NCBI RefSeq assembly: GCF_016592155.1
Contig: NZ_AP024237.1
Location: forward strand, 2,232,001-2,296,000
Reading direction: 5' to 3'
Length of the DNA: 64,000 bases
Origin: Mycobacterium heckeshornense
GTDB lineage: Bacteria > Actinomycetota > Actinomycetes > Mycobacteriales > Mycobacteriaceae
Positions 54,177-63,286 of the stretch are shown piece by piece; position 1 is the stretch's first letter; every line of letters begins with the position of its first letter. A program made the translations under genes and the position numbers. The notes under the pieces were generated by a model. The model saw only the letters and a program-made list of their open reading frames with translations, was not told the DNA's origin and did not search any database.

Positions 54177-54632
54177 ATGACCGGTTCAATCCAGACGGTG
54201 GCTGACCTCACGCCTCGTCGCCGCGACCCCGTAATCGACTGCGGCGGGGCCCGGCTCAGGGCTCAGCAGCGTCATCTGGCCACCGTGGTGACGATCAGTG
54301 GTGTCATCGACGCTGCAAATGTCGATTGCGTCAGCAATTCCTGCCGCCGTTTCATCCTTGCGGACAGTTCGTTCATCCTGGATCTGAGTGGCGTCGATTG
54401 CGTGGGGGCGCACGCTGTGTCGTTATTGCACCGCATCGACCACGACTGCTGTGCCGCACAAGTGGAATGGGCGCTGGTGCCCAGCCATGCAGTACGGCAA
54501 GCACTGTGGATCACCGACGACGATGCTGCTTTCCCAGTCGTGGGCTCGGTGTATGAGGCCCTTGGATACTTCGCCGACGCCATCGTCACGCGCCGTCGCC
54601 TGCTCCTGCCGCTGCTGACCAAATCCGCATAG
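54177..54632 (+). CDS. STAS-domain protein (Rv1904-like)
   Basis: 151 residues. ATG 54177 has AGTGAGG upstream. STAS fold: LATVVTISGVIDAANVDCVS, then FILDLSGVDCVGAHAVSLLH (phosphorylatable region; the usual DSxG serine is replaced by DCVG), and a C-terminal ADAIVTRRRLLLPLLTKSA. It resembles Rv1904, an anti-sigma-factor antagonist-like protein. Loss of the Ser would make classic phospho-switching unlikely. Confidence 0.88.
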   Translation: MTGSIQTVADLTPRRRDPVIDCGGARLRAQQRHLATVVTISGVIDAANVDCVSNSCRRFILADSSFILDLSGVDCVGAHAVSLLHRIDHDCCAAQVEWALVPSHAVRQALWITDDDAAFPVVGSVYEALGYFADAIVTRRRLLLPLLTKSA

Positions 54633-54666
54633 CACCGGACGTGCCCACCGCGTAGGCTGCTGTTGC

Positions 54667-55203
54667 ATGGGGCTGAAGAAAGCAGCGATCGTCGTGGCCG
54701 GTGCTGTCCTGATGGGCTGCGCCGGATTCACCGGTTTTGCCGGGGCCGCCCCTCCCACGCCGTCGCCTTCCCCACCGCCGACACCCCACGCGCAGCCTGG
54801 GCATTCTTCGCGACCGGGACCGCCGGCGCCGACGGCAGCCGGGTCGCCCACGCAGGCACCACCCGGACCCAAGACGGTGATCGACCACGACGGAACCTTT
54901 ACGGTGGGAACCGACATCCTGCCAGGCACCTACACCTCGGCGGGACCGGTTCAGGGTCGCACCTGCTATTGGAAACGAACCAACGGCAGCGACATCATCG
55001 ACAACGCGATGACCAAAAAGCCCCAGGTCGTGCAGATCGAGCCGACCGACAAGGCGTTCAAGACCGACGGCTGCCAGCCCTGGCAGAAGAACGATGCGGC
55101 AGTCGTCGATCCCGGCAAGTCGCCCGCAGACGCCAAAATCCAGCTGGACATCCTCAACGGCATTGCCAACCAGCACACCTCTGATCAACCGCCAAAACCC
55201 TGA
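54667..55203 (+). CDS. Exported protein (Rv1906c-like)
   Basis: 178 residues. A signal peptide (KKAAIVVAGAVLMGC, then AGFTGFAGAA) ends near a lipobox-like MGC that may or may not be lipidated. A Pro-rich linker precedes a ~100-residue domain resembling Rv1906c: DGTFTVGTDILPGTYTSAGP, TCYWKRTNGSDIIDNAMTKK, then PQVVQIEPTDKAFKTDGCQPW, with two cysteines. The function is unknown; probably cell-wall associated. Confidence 0.85.
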   Translation: MGLKKAAIVVAGAVLMGCAGFTGFAGAAPPTPSPSPPPTPHAQPGHSSRPGPPAPTAAGSPTQAPPGPKTVIDHDGTFTVGTDILPGTYTSAGPVQGRTCYWKRTNGSDIIDNAMTKKPQVVQIEPTDKAFKTDGCQPWQKNDAAVVDPGKSPADAKIQLDILNGIANQHTSDQPPKP

Positions 55204-55285
55204 CGACCGCGGGAGCGGTTCAGCCAGTCGGACGTTCAGCCACCCGACATCTTGCCGGCAGGAGCGCCGATGTGCGACGCCGAGC

Positions 55286-55858
55286 TTAGGTGGCTGCCGC
55301 TTCGGCCTCTTGGCCGGCGCCGTTGGTGGCCAGTGAGTCGTCCCACCCGTTGAACTGCGTCTCCGCAGGCTGTGGCTGCTCGACATCGTCCGGGCCGGTT
55401 ATCGCGCGCAGCGTCGCGATGAGCTCTTTGACTTTCTCTGCCTCATAGTCGGTGGGTGTTGCGCCGGCCTCGAGGTCGTCCGGAAGGTCCGGTCGCAGCC
55501 CCACGCCGTTTGCCACCTCTTGCGCCGACAATTTGGCCCGGACGCGGGCGGCGTAAAGCTGTTGACCCAAACTCGACCCAGGTGCTGCCGCGGCACGGGC
55601 CATCAAATCGTCGTAGCGTCGCCGGACTTCGCTGAGCGCCACGATCACCGTTGATGTCGACCTGCTGTGACTTGCCGCGTCGGTTAACGCCGCACGCAGC
55701 TTGCGAAGGCCGGAAAGCACCACGTCCGCGCGCTTCTGGAATTTCTTGTCCTCAGGGAAGGGCAAAGAATCGATCGCGGCCCGGTACATGTGCATCGCCG
55801 CTTCGGCGACGTCGACGATTACGTGCGCTTCGCCGTTGATCGGATCGAATTCACCCAT
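55286..55858 (-). CDS. XRE-like helix-turn-helix protein
   Basis: 190 residues. The N-terminal half is helical with a basic segment (KKFQKRADVVLSGLRKLRAA). The centre holds an XRE-type pattern LGQQLYAARVRAKLSAQEVA, then NGVGLRPDLPDDLEAG, in which the last helix positions are plausible but the DNA-contact residues are weak. C-terminal region acidic and low complexity. Possibly a DNA-binding or partner-binding regulator; family not named. Confidence 0.6.
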   Translation of the reverse strand: MGEFDPINGEAHVIVDVAEAAMHMYRAAIDSLPFPEDKKFQKRADVVLSGLRKLRAALTDAASHSRSTSTVIVALSEVRRRYDDLMARAAAAPGSSLGQQLYAARVRAKLSAQEVANGVGLRPDLPDDLEAGATPTDYEAEKVKELIATLRAITGPDDVEQPQPAETQFNGWDDSLATNGAGQEAEAAAT

Positions 55859-56282
55859 GGCTCCTCAATTCTGTGTGGTGTAGCTCAGCCAGCCGGTTCG
55901 TCGCTTCTTCCGCCGCTGCGACGGTTGACAGCACCGAATAACCGGTGCGATGCACATTACATCGAATCAGTTGCATCCACAGCACCGGTCCTCGCTCAGC
56001 CCAACGACCGACGCCGATCCGCTGCACACGACAGGCAGACGGCGATGCGCCCGTCTGCGGGGATGACGACGCCAGCGTGCGTCTCGGCTGTTGAGCTACT
56101 CGCAGCTGCGGCGCCATGCGGTAAGCACTGGGTGGTCGCCTGCGCTGACCAGGGTGTCGCCCGGTGCTGTCGGATCAAGGACAACCGCAATCACGATTAT
56201 CGGTGCTCGCGGAGAACCAGGCCGGCGGGATTCCGCGCTGCGCCGGGGCACCGGTGCGGTCGCAGCCAACCCCGGCGCGTAC

Positions 56283-56480
56283 CCAGCGTGAAATACCTTG
56301 CGGCCCAGACTGCTTTGAGTTCACCGCCGCTGACGCGGCTGTTCCACCCCGAATCCGGGACCACCCCGGCGCGCTACGTGTTAATGGTTCGTGTTGACGC
56401 GGCACGCGTCGCCCTGGATGGCCGGGCCACTGTGTCGGCCGAGACCGCACGCCTGGCGGGCTTGGGCCCCCGGAAACCTT
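56283..56480 (+). pseudogene. AraC/GlxA-family regulator remnant (C-terminal HTH)
   Basis: The plus-strand frame reads YLAAQTALSSPPLTRLFHPE, then SGTTPARYVLMVRVDAARVA, LDGRATVSAETARLAGLG. This is the AraC-type double helix-turn-helix of GlxA-like regulators, normally followed by a second HTH that is absent here. No intact upstream part or start codon is present. 55859-56282 holds only degenerate sequence, so this is a decayed gene. Confidence 0.65.
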
Positions 56481-56605
56481 CAGGCGGGGCGTCTCAGCAA
56501 GGCCCACCGGGGCCGATTCCGCGCTGCCGCAAGATGAGCGCCCTGTTAACGATCCCGCATGTTCCTCATCCGATGACAGCAGGGCCGGTGAACAACCGGA
56601 TCGGT

Positions 56606-57067
56606 CTACCACAACGGAATATCGTCGCCGTGCTCGGATTTCGGCCGGGGCCCAAAGTAGCGGCGCTCCGATTCGTCTATCGCCACGTCGTTGATGCTGG
56701 CCTCGCGTCGCGACATCAATCCTGACGGAGCGAACTCCCATAACTCGTTGCCGTAACTGCGGTACCACTGGCCTTCGGTGTCGTGCCACTCGTACTGGAA
56801 CCTCACCGCAATTCGATTGTCTCGAAATGCCCAGAGGCTCTTGCGCAGTGCGTAATCCAGTTCGCGCTGCCACTTGCGGGTCAAGAATTCCACGATCTGA
56901 TCGCGACCGACGATGTGCTCGCCGCGATTGCGCCAGCGTGAGTCAGCGGTGTAAGAGGATGCGACAAGCTCGGGATTGCGGGTGTTCCAGGCGTCCTCTG
57001 CGGCCTGGGTTTTCTGGATTGCCGTGTCCAAATTGAACGGCGGCAGTGGTGGGCGGCTCCCAGACAT
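56606..57067 (-). CDS. DUF1348 (NTF2-like) protein
   Basis: 153 residues. GGGAGGT lies 7 bp before ATG 57067. DUF1348/NTF2 fold: [20 protein letters not shown], then [39 protein letters not shown], and a C-terminal [17 protein letters not shown]. The cone fold binds small molecules, and the function is unassigned. Confidence 0.9.
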   Translation of the reverse strand: MSGSRPPLPPFNLDTAIQKTQAAEDAWNTRNPELVASSYTADSRWRNRGEHIVGRDQIVEFLTRKWQRELDYALRKSLWAFRDNRIAVRFQYEWHDTEGQWYRSYGNELWEFAPSGLMSRREASINDVAIDESERRYFGPRPKSEHGDDIPLW

Positions 57068-57186
57068 TTGAATTACCTCCCGCAGTCGTCGTTTGTGGGT
57101 TGCCCGCACCAGTCTGATTGCACGGCGACGGCGTCGCCAAGACGGTCGGCGCCGGCCGATGGCAACCTCGACGATCTTGTTGCTGC

Positions 57187-57257
57187 TCATCCGGCGGTGC
57201 TTCCGCCACCGTCGACCCAGACGATGTGACCGGCGGTATATCCGGCGTCCTGAGATG
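57187..57257 (-). pseudogene. Short-chain dehydrogenase C-terminal fragment
   Basis: The minus strand reads [20 protein letters not shown] then stop at 57187, the characteristic end of an SDR (YxTGxxxxVDGG). Sequence upstream of it is out of frame and unlike an SDR, so only the tail remains, just upstream of the DUF1348 gene. Confidence 0.6.
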
Positions 57258-57374
57258 GTCGATCTCAGGCGGGTATGGCGGATCAGCGGTGTTTCCCATA
57301 AAACGACACGATAAGTTGACACCGATGTTTGACTGTCTTGGCAACGGATCGCGACTGTACAGCCGAGGGACGCG

Positions 57375-58157
57375 GTGAGTATCGACTACGTGCGCGACGG
57401 CCGCATCGTCACCATCACCATCAACCGGCCCGAGACGCGTAACGCGCTCGACATGGAGCACTTCCGGGACCTCGCCCACGCGTGGGCGACTTTTCGTGAC
57501 GACCCCGACGCATGGGTGGCCGTCATCACCGGTGTCGGCCGGGATTTCTGCACCGGAGCCGATCTGAAGAAGTTCATCCCGGAATTGACCGGGGAGCTGC
57601 CGCAACCCGACGGCTGGGACGCAACCGACGCGATTCACGCTGTCTTGCACAGGTTTCCGGTGTACAAGCCGATCGTCGCCGCAATTAACGGCACGTGTGT
57701 CGCCGGAGGATTCGAGATGTTGACCTGCACCGATATTCGTATCGCCGTACCGGAGGCCAGGTTTGCGGTGATGGAGCCGAAGAGGGGGCTGTTCGCCGGC
57801 GGCGGCAGCACGGTGCGGCTGCCGCGCCAGATTCCCTACGCGCTCGCGATGGAGCTGCTCCTGACCGCCGACATGGTGGACGCTGAACGGGCACTCGCCA
57901 TGGGACTGGTCAACAAGGTGGTGCCGGCCGACATATTGATGGACACCGTCTACGATTACGCCGAGCGCATCGCGGCCAACGCGCCGCTCGCCGTCTTCGC
58001 GACTAAGCAGTCAGCCGTCGAAGGGCTGGCGCTCGACATGCAATCCGCATACGACAACGAGACCCGGCACAGCGACCGCATTTTCGCCACCGAGGACGCC
58101 AAGGAAGGCCCACGCGCCTTCGCCGAGAAGCGGCCGCCGCGATGGCAGGCACGCTGA
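57375..58157 (+). CDS. Enoyl-CoA hydratase/isomerase family protein
   Basis: 260 residues, crotonase fold. GTG 57375. [38 protein letters not shown] (oxyanion-hole strand), [40 protein letters not shown], followed by a C-terminal [17 protein letters not shown]. It ends 2 bp before a convergent amidohydrolase gene. Substrate unknown. Confidence 0.93.
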   Translation: MSIDYVRDGRIVTITINRPETRNALDMEHFRDLAHAWATFRDDPDAWVAVITGVGRDFCTGADLKKFIPELTGELPQPDGWDATDAIHAVLHRFPVYKPIVAAINGTCVAGGFEMLTCTDIRIAVPEARFAVMEPKRGLFAGGGSTVRLPRQIPYALAMELLLTADMVDAERALAMGLVNKVVPADILMDTVYDYAERIAANAPLAVFATKQSAVEGLALDMQSAYDNETRHSDRIFATEDAKEGPRAFAEKRPPRWQAR

Positions 58158-58159
58158 AA

Positions 58160-59227
58160 TCAGTTGAGCCCGTAAAAGCGTTGCGCGTTGAGCCCGCCGA
58201 TCTTCGCCCGGGCTTCCTCGCTGATGTCGCTACGCGTGCGGAGATGTTTGGTGCTCTCCGGCCATTCGCCGTCCCAGTGTGGGTAATCGCTGGCGAACAT
58301 GATGAAGTCCGCGCCCAGCACGTCGATGACCCCGGGCAGGATCGGTTCTTCGGGTTCACATGTCACCCAGATGTTGCCGGCTTGCAGGTACTCCTGCGGA
58401 TCGCGGCGCCATCCGTGCTCGATCCAGTCTCCCCGCTTCTGGTAATGCTCGTGTAAGCGGTCGATGAAGAACGGCACCCAGCCGACACCGGCTTCCAGGA
58501 ACGCCACCCGCAGCCGGGGATGACGATCGAACACCCCGCCGGACACCAGGGCGGTCATCGCCGTCATCTGGTCGAACGGGAAGCTGATGCAGTGCACTTG
58601 GATGTAATTGGTGAAGCGGTCGACCCCGATCTTCGGCAGGTGGATGCCCGGTGCGCCGTGAATACCCAGCGGCATCTCCAGCTCCTCGGCGGCGGCGTAG
58701 AACGGGTCGAGGTCGGGGTGATCAAGGTTGCGGGTTTTTAGCGCGGGCGGCACCAGAGCCGCCACCAACCCAAGCTCCTTGGCCTCCCGCATGACGTCGA
58801 TCGCCGCTTGCCCGTGTTCGATCGGGGTGACGGCGACGCCGCGCAAGCGGCCCTTCGACGGTGCGCAATAGTCCGCGATCCACTGGTTGTACAGCCGTGC
58901 GAACCCGGCGGCGAACTCGGGATTCTCCAGGCTGGGCGCGCATAGACCCAGGCTCGGATACAACACCATCGTGTCGATATGGTCGCGATCGGCGTCGGTG
59001 AGGACACCTTCGGTCGACCGACAGTGGATGTCGGCCGCGCTGCTGATCCCGTGCTCGGGCGGGCAACCGGCGCCCGGGCCACGGTCTTCGGGATATCTAC
59101 GACCTTCGATGACCAACCTCGGCGTGCCGTCGCCACTGGGGTGGACATATTGCGGCCAGCGTTTGATGGCTTCGACGGCGAGCGTGGGGTTTTCGGCGAC
59201 GTGTCCGTCGGCATCGATGATTCGCAT
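58160..59227 (-). CDS. Amidohydrolase-2 family (metal-dependent TIM barrel)
   Basis: 355 residues. MRIIDADGHVAEN is the family's N-terminal metal site (DxDxH). CAPSLENPEFAAGFARLYNQ, GIHGAPGIHLPKIGVDRFTN, HPRLRVAFLEAGVGWVPFFI, then FASDYPHWDGEWPESTKHL with the C-terminal Asp. It belongs to the aminocarboxymuconate-semialdehyde decarboxylase-like group (nonoxidative decarboxylases or hydrolases). Neighbour of the enoyl-CoA hydratase, possibly an aromatic-acid pathway. Confidence 0.92.
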   Translation of the reverse strand: MRIIDADGHVAENPTLAVEAIKRWPQYVHPSGDGTPRLVIEGRRYPEDRGPGAGCPPEHGISSAADIHCRSTEGVLTDADRDHIDTMVLYPSLGLCAPSLENPEFAAGFARLYNQWIADYCAPSKGRLRGVAVTPIEHGQAAIDVMREAKELGLVAALVPPALKTRNLDHPDLDPFYAAAEELEMPLGIHGAPGIHLPKIGVDRFTNYIQVHCISFPFDQMTAMTALVSGGVFDRHPRLRVAFLEAGVGWVPFFIDRLHEHYQKRGDWIEHGWRRDPQEYLQAGNIWVTCEPEEPILPGVIDVLGADFIMFASDYPHWDGEWPESTKHLRTRSDISEEARAKIGGLNAQRFYGLN

Positions 59228-59392
59228 CGGTCACCCCTGTCGAATTTTCGAGCGTGCAAATGAGGATCTACCAGTCGAAACAGTAACGGGGTGATAAGCA
59301 GAAGTCACCGAGCAAAGCCAAATCGCGCTGTTGGCGACCCGAAGGACCCAAGACAGGATGCCACATCAGCAGCTACCGAAGGCAGGTACCCG

Positions 59393-60586
59393 GTGAGTCC
59401 ACGCCGTGCGCCGGTGCTGGCAGTTTTAACTGTGCTGGCCGCCTCGGCCGCGCTGGCCGCGGGATGTTTGCCTCGGGTGGGTCGGGTCGGTACACCGGTC
59501 ACGTCACCGCCGCTGCCGACCACGATCGTGGGATCGAGCAAACCGGCACCGCCGCGCGCGGGACCGTCCCCGTCCGAGCGCCGCAACGTCTACGCCGGCC
59601 CCGGCCGGGGCATTTTCGCCGCCGGTGTGCGTGCCGACCGTCCGCTGGTGTATGTGCCGCACAACCGCTCCGGCGACGTGTGGGAGATCGACCCCGCGAC
59701 CTACGAGGTCGTGGCCAAGTACCCGGTGGGCCGCGAGATTCAGCATGTCGTGCCCGCCCATGATATGCGTAGCCTGTACGCCACCGACGACGTCGGCAAC
59801 CAGATGCTCGCGCTTGACCCGCGCACTGGGCGGCCGGGCGCCAACATCCCGATCCTGGACCCTTACAACCTGTACTTCACGCCCGACGGCCGGTTCGCGA
59901 TGTCGGTCGCCGAGCGACTGCGCTCGGTGATCTGGTATGACCCCGCCACCTGGCGGCTGCTTGACAAGACGCCTATCCCCGAATGTGCGGGCATCAACCA
60001 CGCCGACTTCTCGCTCGACGGTCACACCGCGGTTTTCAGCTGCGAATTCGCCGGGCGGGTGGCGGTGGTCGATGTCGGCACCCACCGGGTGCTGCGCACC
60101 GTTGACATGCCGACGCGCCACACCCACATGGGCCCGCAGGACATCCGGCTCGCCCCCGACGGTTCGGTCTACTACATCGCCGACTGCGACGCCGGCGGGG
60201 TGTGGGTACTCGACGGCGCTGCCAACCAGGTCAAGCGTTTCATCGCCACCGGCGCGTGCGCCCACGGGCTTTTCTTTTCCCGCGACGCCACACGGCTTTT
60301 CGTAACTAACCGGTCAGACGGATCGATCTCGGTTCTCGACGCCTACACCGGAGCGCCGATCACGCTGTGGCGCCTGCCCGGCGGTGGCAGTCCCGACATG
60401 GGCAACCTCACCGCCGACGGCGCCCAGCTCTGGATTTCCGGGCGTTACAACAACGTCGTCTATGTGGTCTCGACGACCGACGGAACGCTGACGCGCACAA
60501 TTAAAGTCGGCAATGAGCCACACGGCTTAACCGTCTGGCCGCAGCCCGGCCGCTATTCGCTGGGGCACACTGGAATTACCCGCTGA
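59393..60586 (+). CDS. YncE-like beta-propeller lipoprotein
   Basis: 397 residues. GTG 59393 gives SPRRAPVLAVLTVLAASAAL then the lipobox LAAGC. About seven repeats of a YVTN/YncE beta-propeller follow: VYVPHNRSGDVWEIDPATYE, YATDDVGNQMLALDPRTGR, FVTNRSDGSISVLDAYTG, VYVVSTTDGTLTRTIKVGNE. Likely outer-face scaffold or binding protein; no catalytic motif seen. Confidence 0.88.
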   Translation: MSPRRAPVLAVLTVLAASAALAAGCLPRVGRVGTPVTSPPLPTTIVGSSKPAPPRAGPSPSERRNVYAGPGRGIFAAGVRADRPLVYVPHNRSGDVWEIDPATYEVVAKYPVGREIQHVVPAHDMRSLYATDDVGNQMLALDPRTGRPGANIPILDPYNLYFTPDGRFAMSVAERLRSVIWYDPATWRLLDKTPIPECAGINHADFSLDGHTAVFSCEFAGRVAVVDVGTHRVLRTVDMPTRHTHMGPQDIRLAPDGSVYYIADCDAGGVWVLDGAANQVKRFIATGACAHGLFFSRDATRLFVTNRSDGSISVLDAYTGAPITLWRLPGGGSPDMGNLTADGAQLWISGRYNNVVYVVSTTDGTLTRTIKVGNEPHGLTVWPQPGRYSLGHTGITR

Positions 60587-60720
60587 GTTCGGCAGCGAAT
60601 TCTGCAGCGGCATTTCACAACTCGATGAGATTCCAAAATAGTCACATACCAGAAACGATTCCCCAGCTGCGACCGCCGATACCTTACTGTGTGCCCGTTC
60701 GCCTACGGGAAGGAACGTAG

Positions 60721-61623
60721 ATGAACGGCAACAAGTTTGCCGAAATGGCACGTCGCGAGTTCCTGGCAAATATAGCGGTTATCGGCGGTTTGGCGTTTTT
60801 TGCGCCGTGGACGTCGCCGGCGATCGCGAAGGCCGACGTACTTGGCGCGCTGCAGGACACGCCGACCGGGTTCGATCCGCAGTTCGCCCTCGACGTGCCC
60901 TTGCCCCTGTCCTTCGCGGCATACGCGGTCGAGGAGGGCGGCACCGTGATATTGCCGCCGGGCTTTGTGCAGACCGCTCTCATCCAGGTCGACCGTGCGC
61001 TGGCGGCCACCACGGCGCAGCGGCATCCCACCGTGACAGCGATAGCGGTCAACACCAATATATTTGGATTGATGGGCCGCAACGCCACCACCCGAACCGC
61101 GTTCGTCGCTTTCCGCGGCACCGACGATTTCGACGACGTGCTAACGGATCTCGACATCATCCCCGAAAGATACGCGTTCCTTAGTGGATTCGGGCACGTG
61201 CACTCCGGCTTTCAAACCGTCTATCAGCTCGTCCGCGGCAGTATTGCGGCCAACCTGGCTGCGACGTGCGCCGGTTGCGATCAAATCCTGATAACCGGAC
61301 ATAGCCTTGGCGCGGCGATGGCGGTGCTGGCGGCGCCCGACGTTTTTGTGAATATGCCGCCAAACATTCAACCCGGACTGATCACGTTCGCGGGGCCGCG
61401 ACCAGGTTTGTGCGACTTCGCCAAGGCTTTCGACAACCTCATCAAGAGCTGCTTTCGCGTGGTCAACTTTCTCGACCTTGTCCCGTGCCTGCCGCCGCTG
61501 ATCTACGTGCAGGTCGGCACGCAGGTCGACGTTGACAGCGGCGGACCAATCGATCCGATCTCGCGGCACAGTTTGTTCGCATACCGAGAAGGACTCGAAA
61601 AGCTCATCAACCATCGTCCATAG
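60721..61623 (+). CDS. Exported class-3 lipase
   Basis: 300 residues. GGGAAGGAAC precedes ATG 60721. A Tat-like signal (ARREFLANIAVIGGLAFFAP) is followed by a lipase-3 domain: FVAFRGTDDFDDVLTDLDII, the nucleophile ILITGHSLGAAMAVLAAPDV, and a catalytic Asp/His region DLVPCLPPLIYVQVG, RHSLFAYREGL. Acts on acylglycerols or similar esters outside the membrane. Hydrolase gene follows in 16 bp. Confidence 0.9.
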   Translation: MNGNKFAEMARREFLANIAVIGGLAFFAPWTSPAIAKADVLGALQDTPTGFDPQFALDVPLPLSFAAYAVEEGGTVILPPGFVQTALIQVDRALAATTAQRHPTVTAIAVNTNIFGLMGRNATTRTAFVAFRGTDDFDDVLTDLDIIPERYAFLSGFGHVHSGFQTVYQLVRGSIAANLAATCAGCDQILITGHSLGAAMAVLAAPDVFVNMPPNIQPGLITFAGPRPGLCDFAKAFDNLIKSCFRVVNFLDLVPCLPPLIYVQVGTQVDVDSGGPIDPISRHSLFAYREGLEKLINHRP

Positions 61624-61638
61624 TGCAAAACTCTTGAC

Positions 61639-62565
61639 ATGGTGATGGCAATAGCGCGTCCCAAGCTCGAGGGCAACGTCGCGGTTGGTGAGGATCGCCA
61701 ATTGGGTTTCGCCGAGTTTGGTGATCCGCAGGGACGCGCCATCTTCTGGCTCCACGGAACTCCCGGCGCGCGCCGGCAGATTCCGGTGGAAGCCCGCGTC
61801 TATGCCGAGCAAAAGGGTATCCGGCTGATCGGCGTCGACCGGCCGGGGATTGGCTCGTCCACACCCCACCAGTACCCCAACGTGGTGGCATTCGCCGACG
61901 ACCTGCGCACGGTGGCGAACACCCTTGGCATCGACAAAATGGCTGTCGTCGGCTTGTCGGGCGGCGGGCCCTACACGCTCGCGTGCGGGGCGGCGATGCC
62001 GGAGCGGGTGGTGGCCGCGGGCGTGCTCGGTGGGGTGGCTCCCGTGACCGGCGCGGACGCTATCCGTGGCGGTGCCATGACCCTTGGGTCGCTTCTGGCA
62101 CCGCTGCTCGAGGCGGTCGGGCTTCCGATCCGATATGCCGCTGTCGCCCTGGTCTGGCTGGCGCGCCCGGTGGCCCCGCTGGCGCTGAGGTTGTACGCGC
62201 GGATGTCGCCGGAGGCGGACCGGCATCTGCTGCTACGGCCCGAGTTCGCCGCGATGTTCCTCGACGACCTGCTCAACGGCAGTCGAAAGCAGCTCGCCGC
62301 CCCGTTCGCCGACATCGTCGTTTTCGCCCGCGAGTGGGGATTCCGGCTCGAGCAGGTCAAGATCCCCGTCCGCTGGTGGCACGGCGACCACGACCACATC
62401 GTTCCCTTCGCTCACGGGGAGCACGTGGTTTCCCGGCTACCCGACGCAGAGTTGTATCACCTGCCCGGAGAAAGCCATCTCGCCGGACTCGGCCGCGGCG
62501 AAGAAATACTGCGCACCATGATGGAGGTCTGGGACCGGTCTGAGCATCGTACCCGCCTTGATTAG
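61639..62565 (+). CDS. Alpha/beta hydrolase
   Basis: 308 residues. [31 protein letters not shown], the nucleophile [13 protein letters not shown], the Asp region [17 protein letters not shown], and the His in [11 protein letters not shown] complete the triad. No signal peptide. Its last codons overlap the first codons of the truncated nanT gene by 8 bp in another frame, at what looks like a deletion junction. Tandem with the lipase gene. Confidence 0.9.
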
Positions 62566-63286
62566 CCTGGTCATCCGCTATCGCGTGACTGAATCCGAGG
62601 TGTGGGTAACCGCGCAGGATCGAATGCGACTGACGCACACCACAGTCCGCGATGTTCTGCGCGACACCAAGGTCGTCCGGCTGTTTATCTATTTGGTGGT
62701 GTTGATGAGCGCCTTCAACTGGATGAGCCACGGCACCCAGGACGTCTATCCGACATTTCTGGCGGCCACGGCCAACAGCAGCGCCGGGCTGGGCAGCGCA
62801 ACGACCAAGTGGATCGTAGTGATCTACAGCGTCGGCGGCATCCTGGGCGGGATGGTTTTCGGTACGCTCTCCCAGCGGCTGAGCCGCCGCCGCACCATCG
62901 TGTGGTGTGCGTTGCTAGGGCTGCCGATCGTGCCGCTTTTCGCTTACTTACGTACCGCGGCGTTGTTGTGCCTCGGGTCGTTTCCAATGCAAGTCGTCGT
63001 GCAAGGCGCGTGGGGTGTCATTCCGGCGCATCTAACCGAGATGTCACCGGACGCGATCCGTGGCCTCTACCCAGGTGTGACCTACCAGCTCGGGAACCTG
63101 CTGGCGGCGTTCAATCTGCCCATCCAGGAGCATCTGGCCAGTTCGCATGGCTACCCATTCGCTTTGGCGGCGACGATCGTGCCGGTACTTGTTGCGGTCG
63201 CGTTGCTGTCACTGGTCGGCAGGGACGCCACAGGAATTCGCTTTGGTGATACGCAAAATATCGTTGCCACAGAGGTTTTCAAGTAG
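62558..63286 (+). pseudogene. nanT: NanT-like MFS transporter, N-terminal half deleted
   Basis: 242 residues corresponding to the C-terminal half of M. tuberculosis NanT (Rv1902c): [60 protein letters not shown]. About six TM helices remain, while an MFS carrier needs twelve. The frame is open a little upstream of the TTG start and family-like residues ([12 protein letters not shown]) begin inside the hydrolase 3' end, so the missing half was removed by a deletion fusing the two genes. Convergent and overlapping with cinA by 8 bp, as in the nanT-cinA order of M. tuberculosis. Confidence 0.85.
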
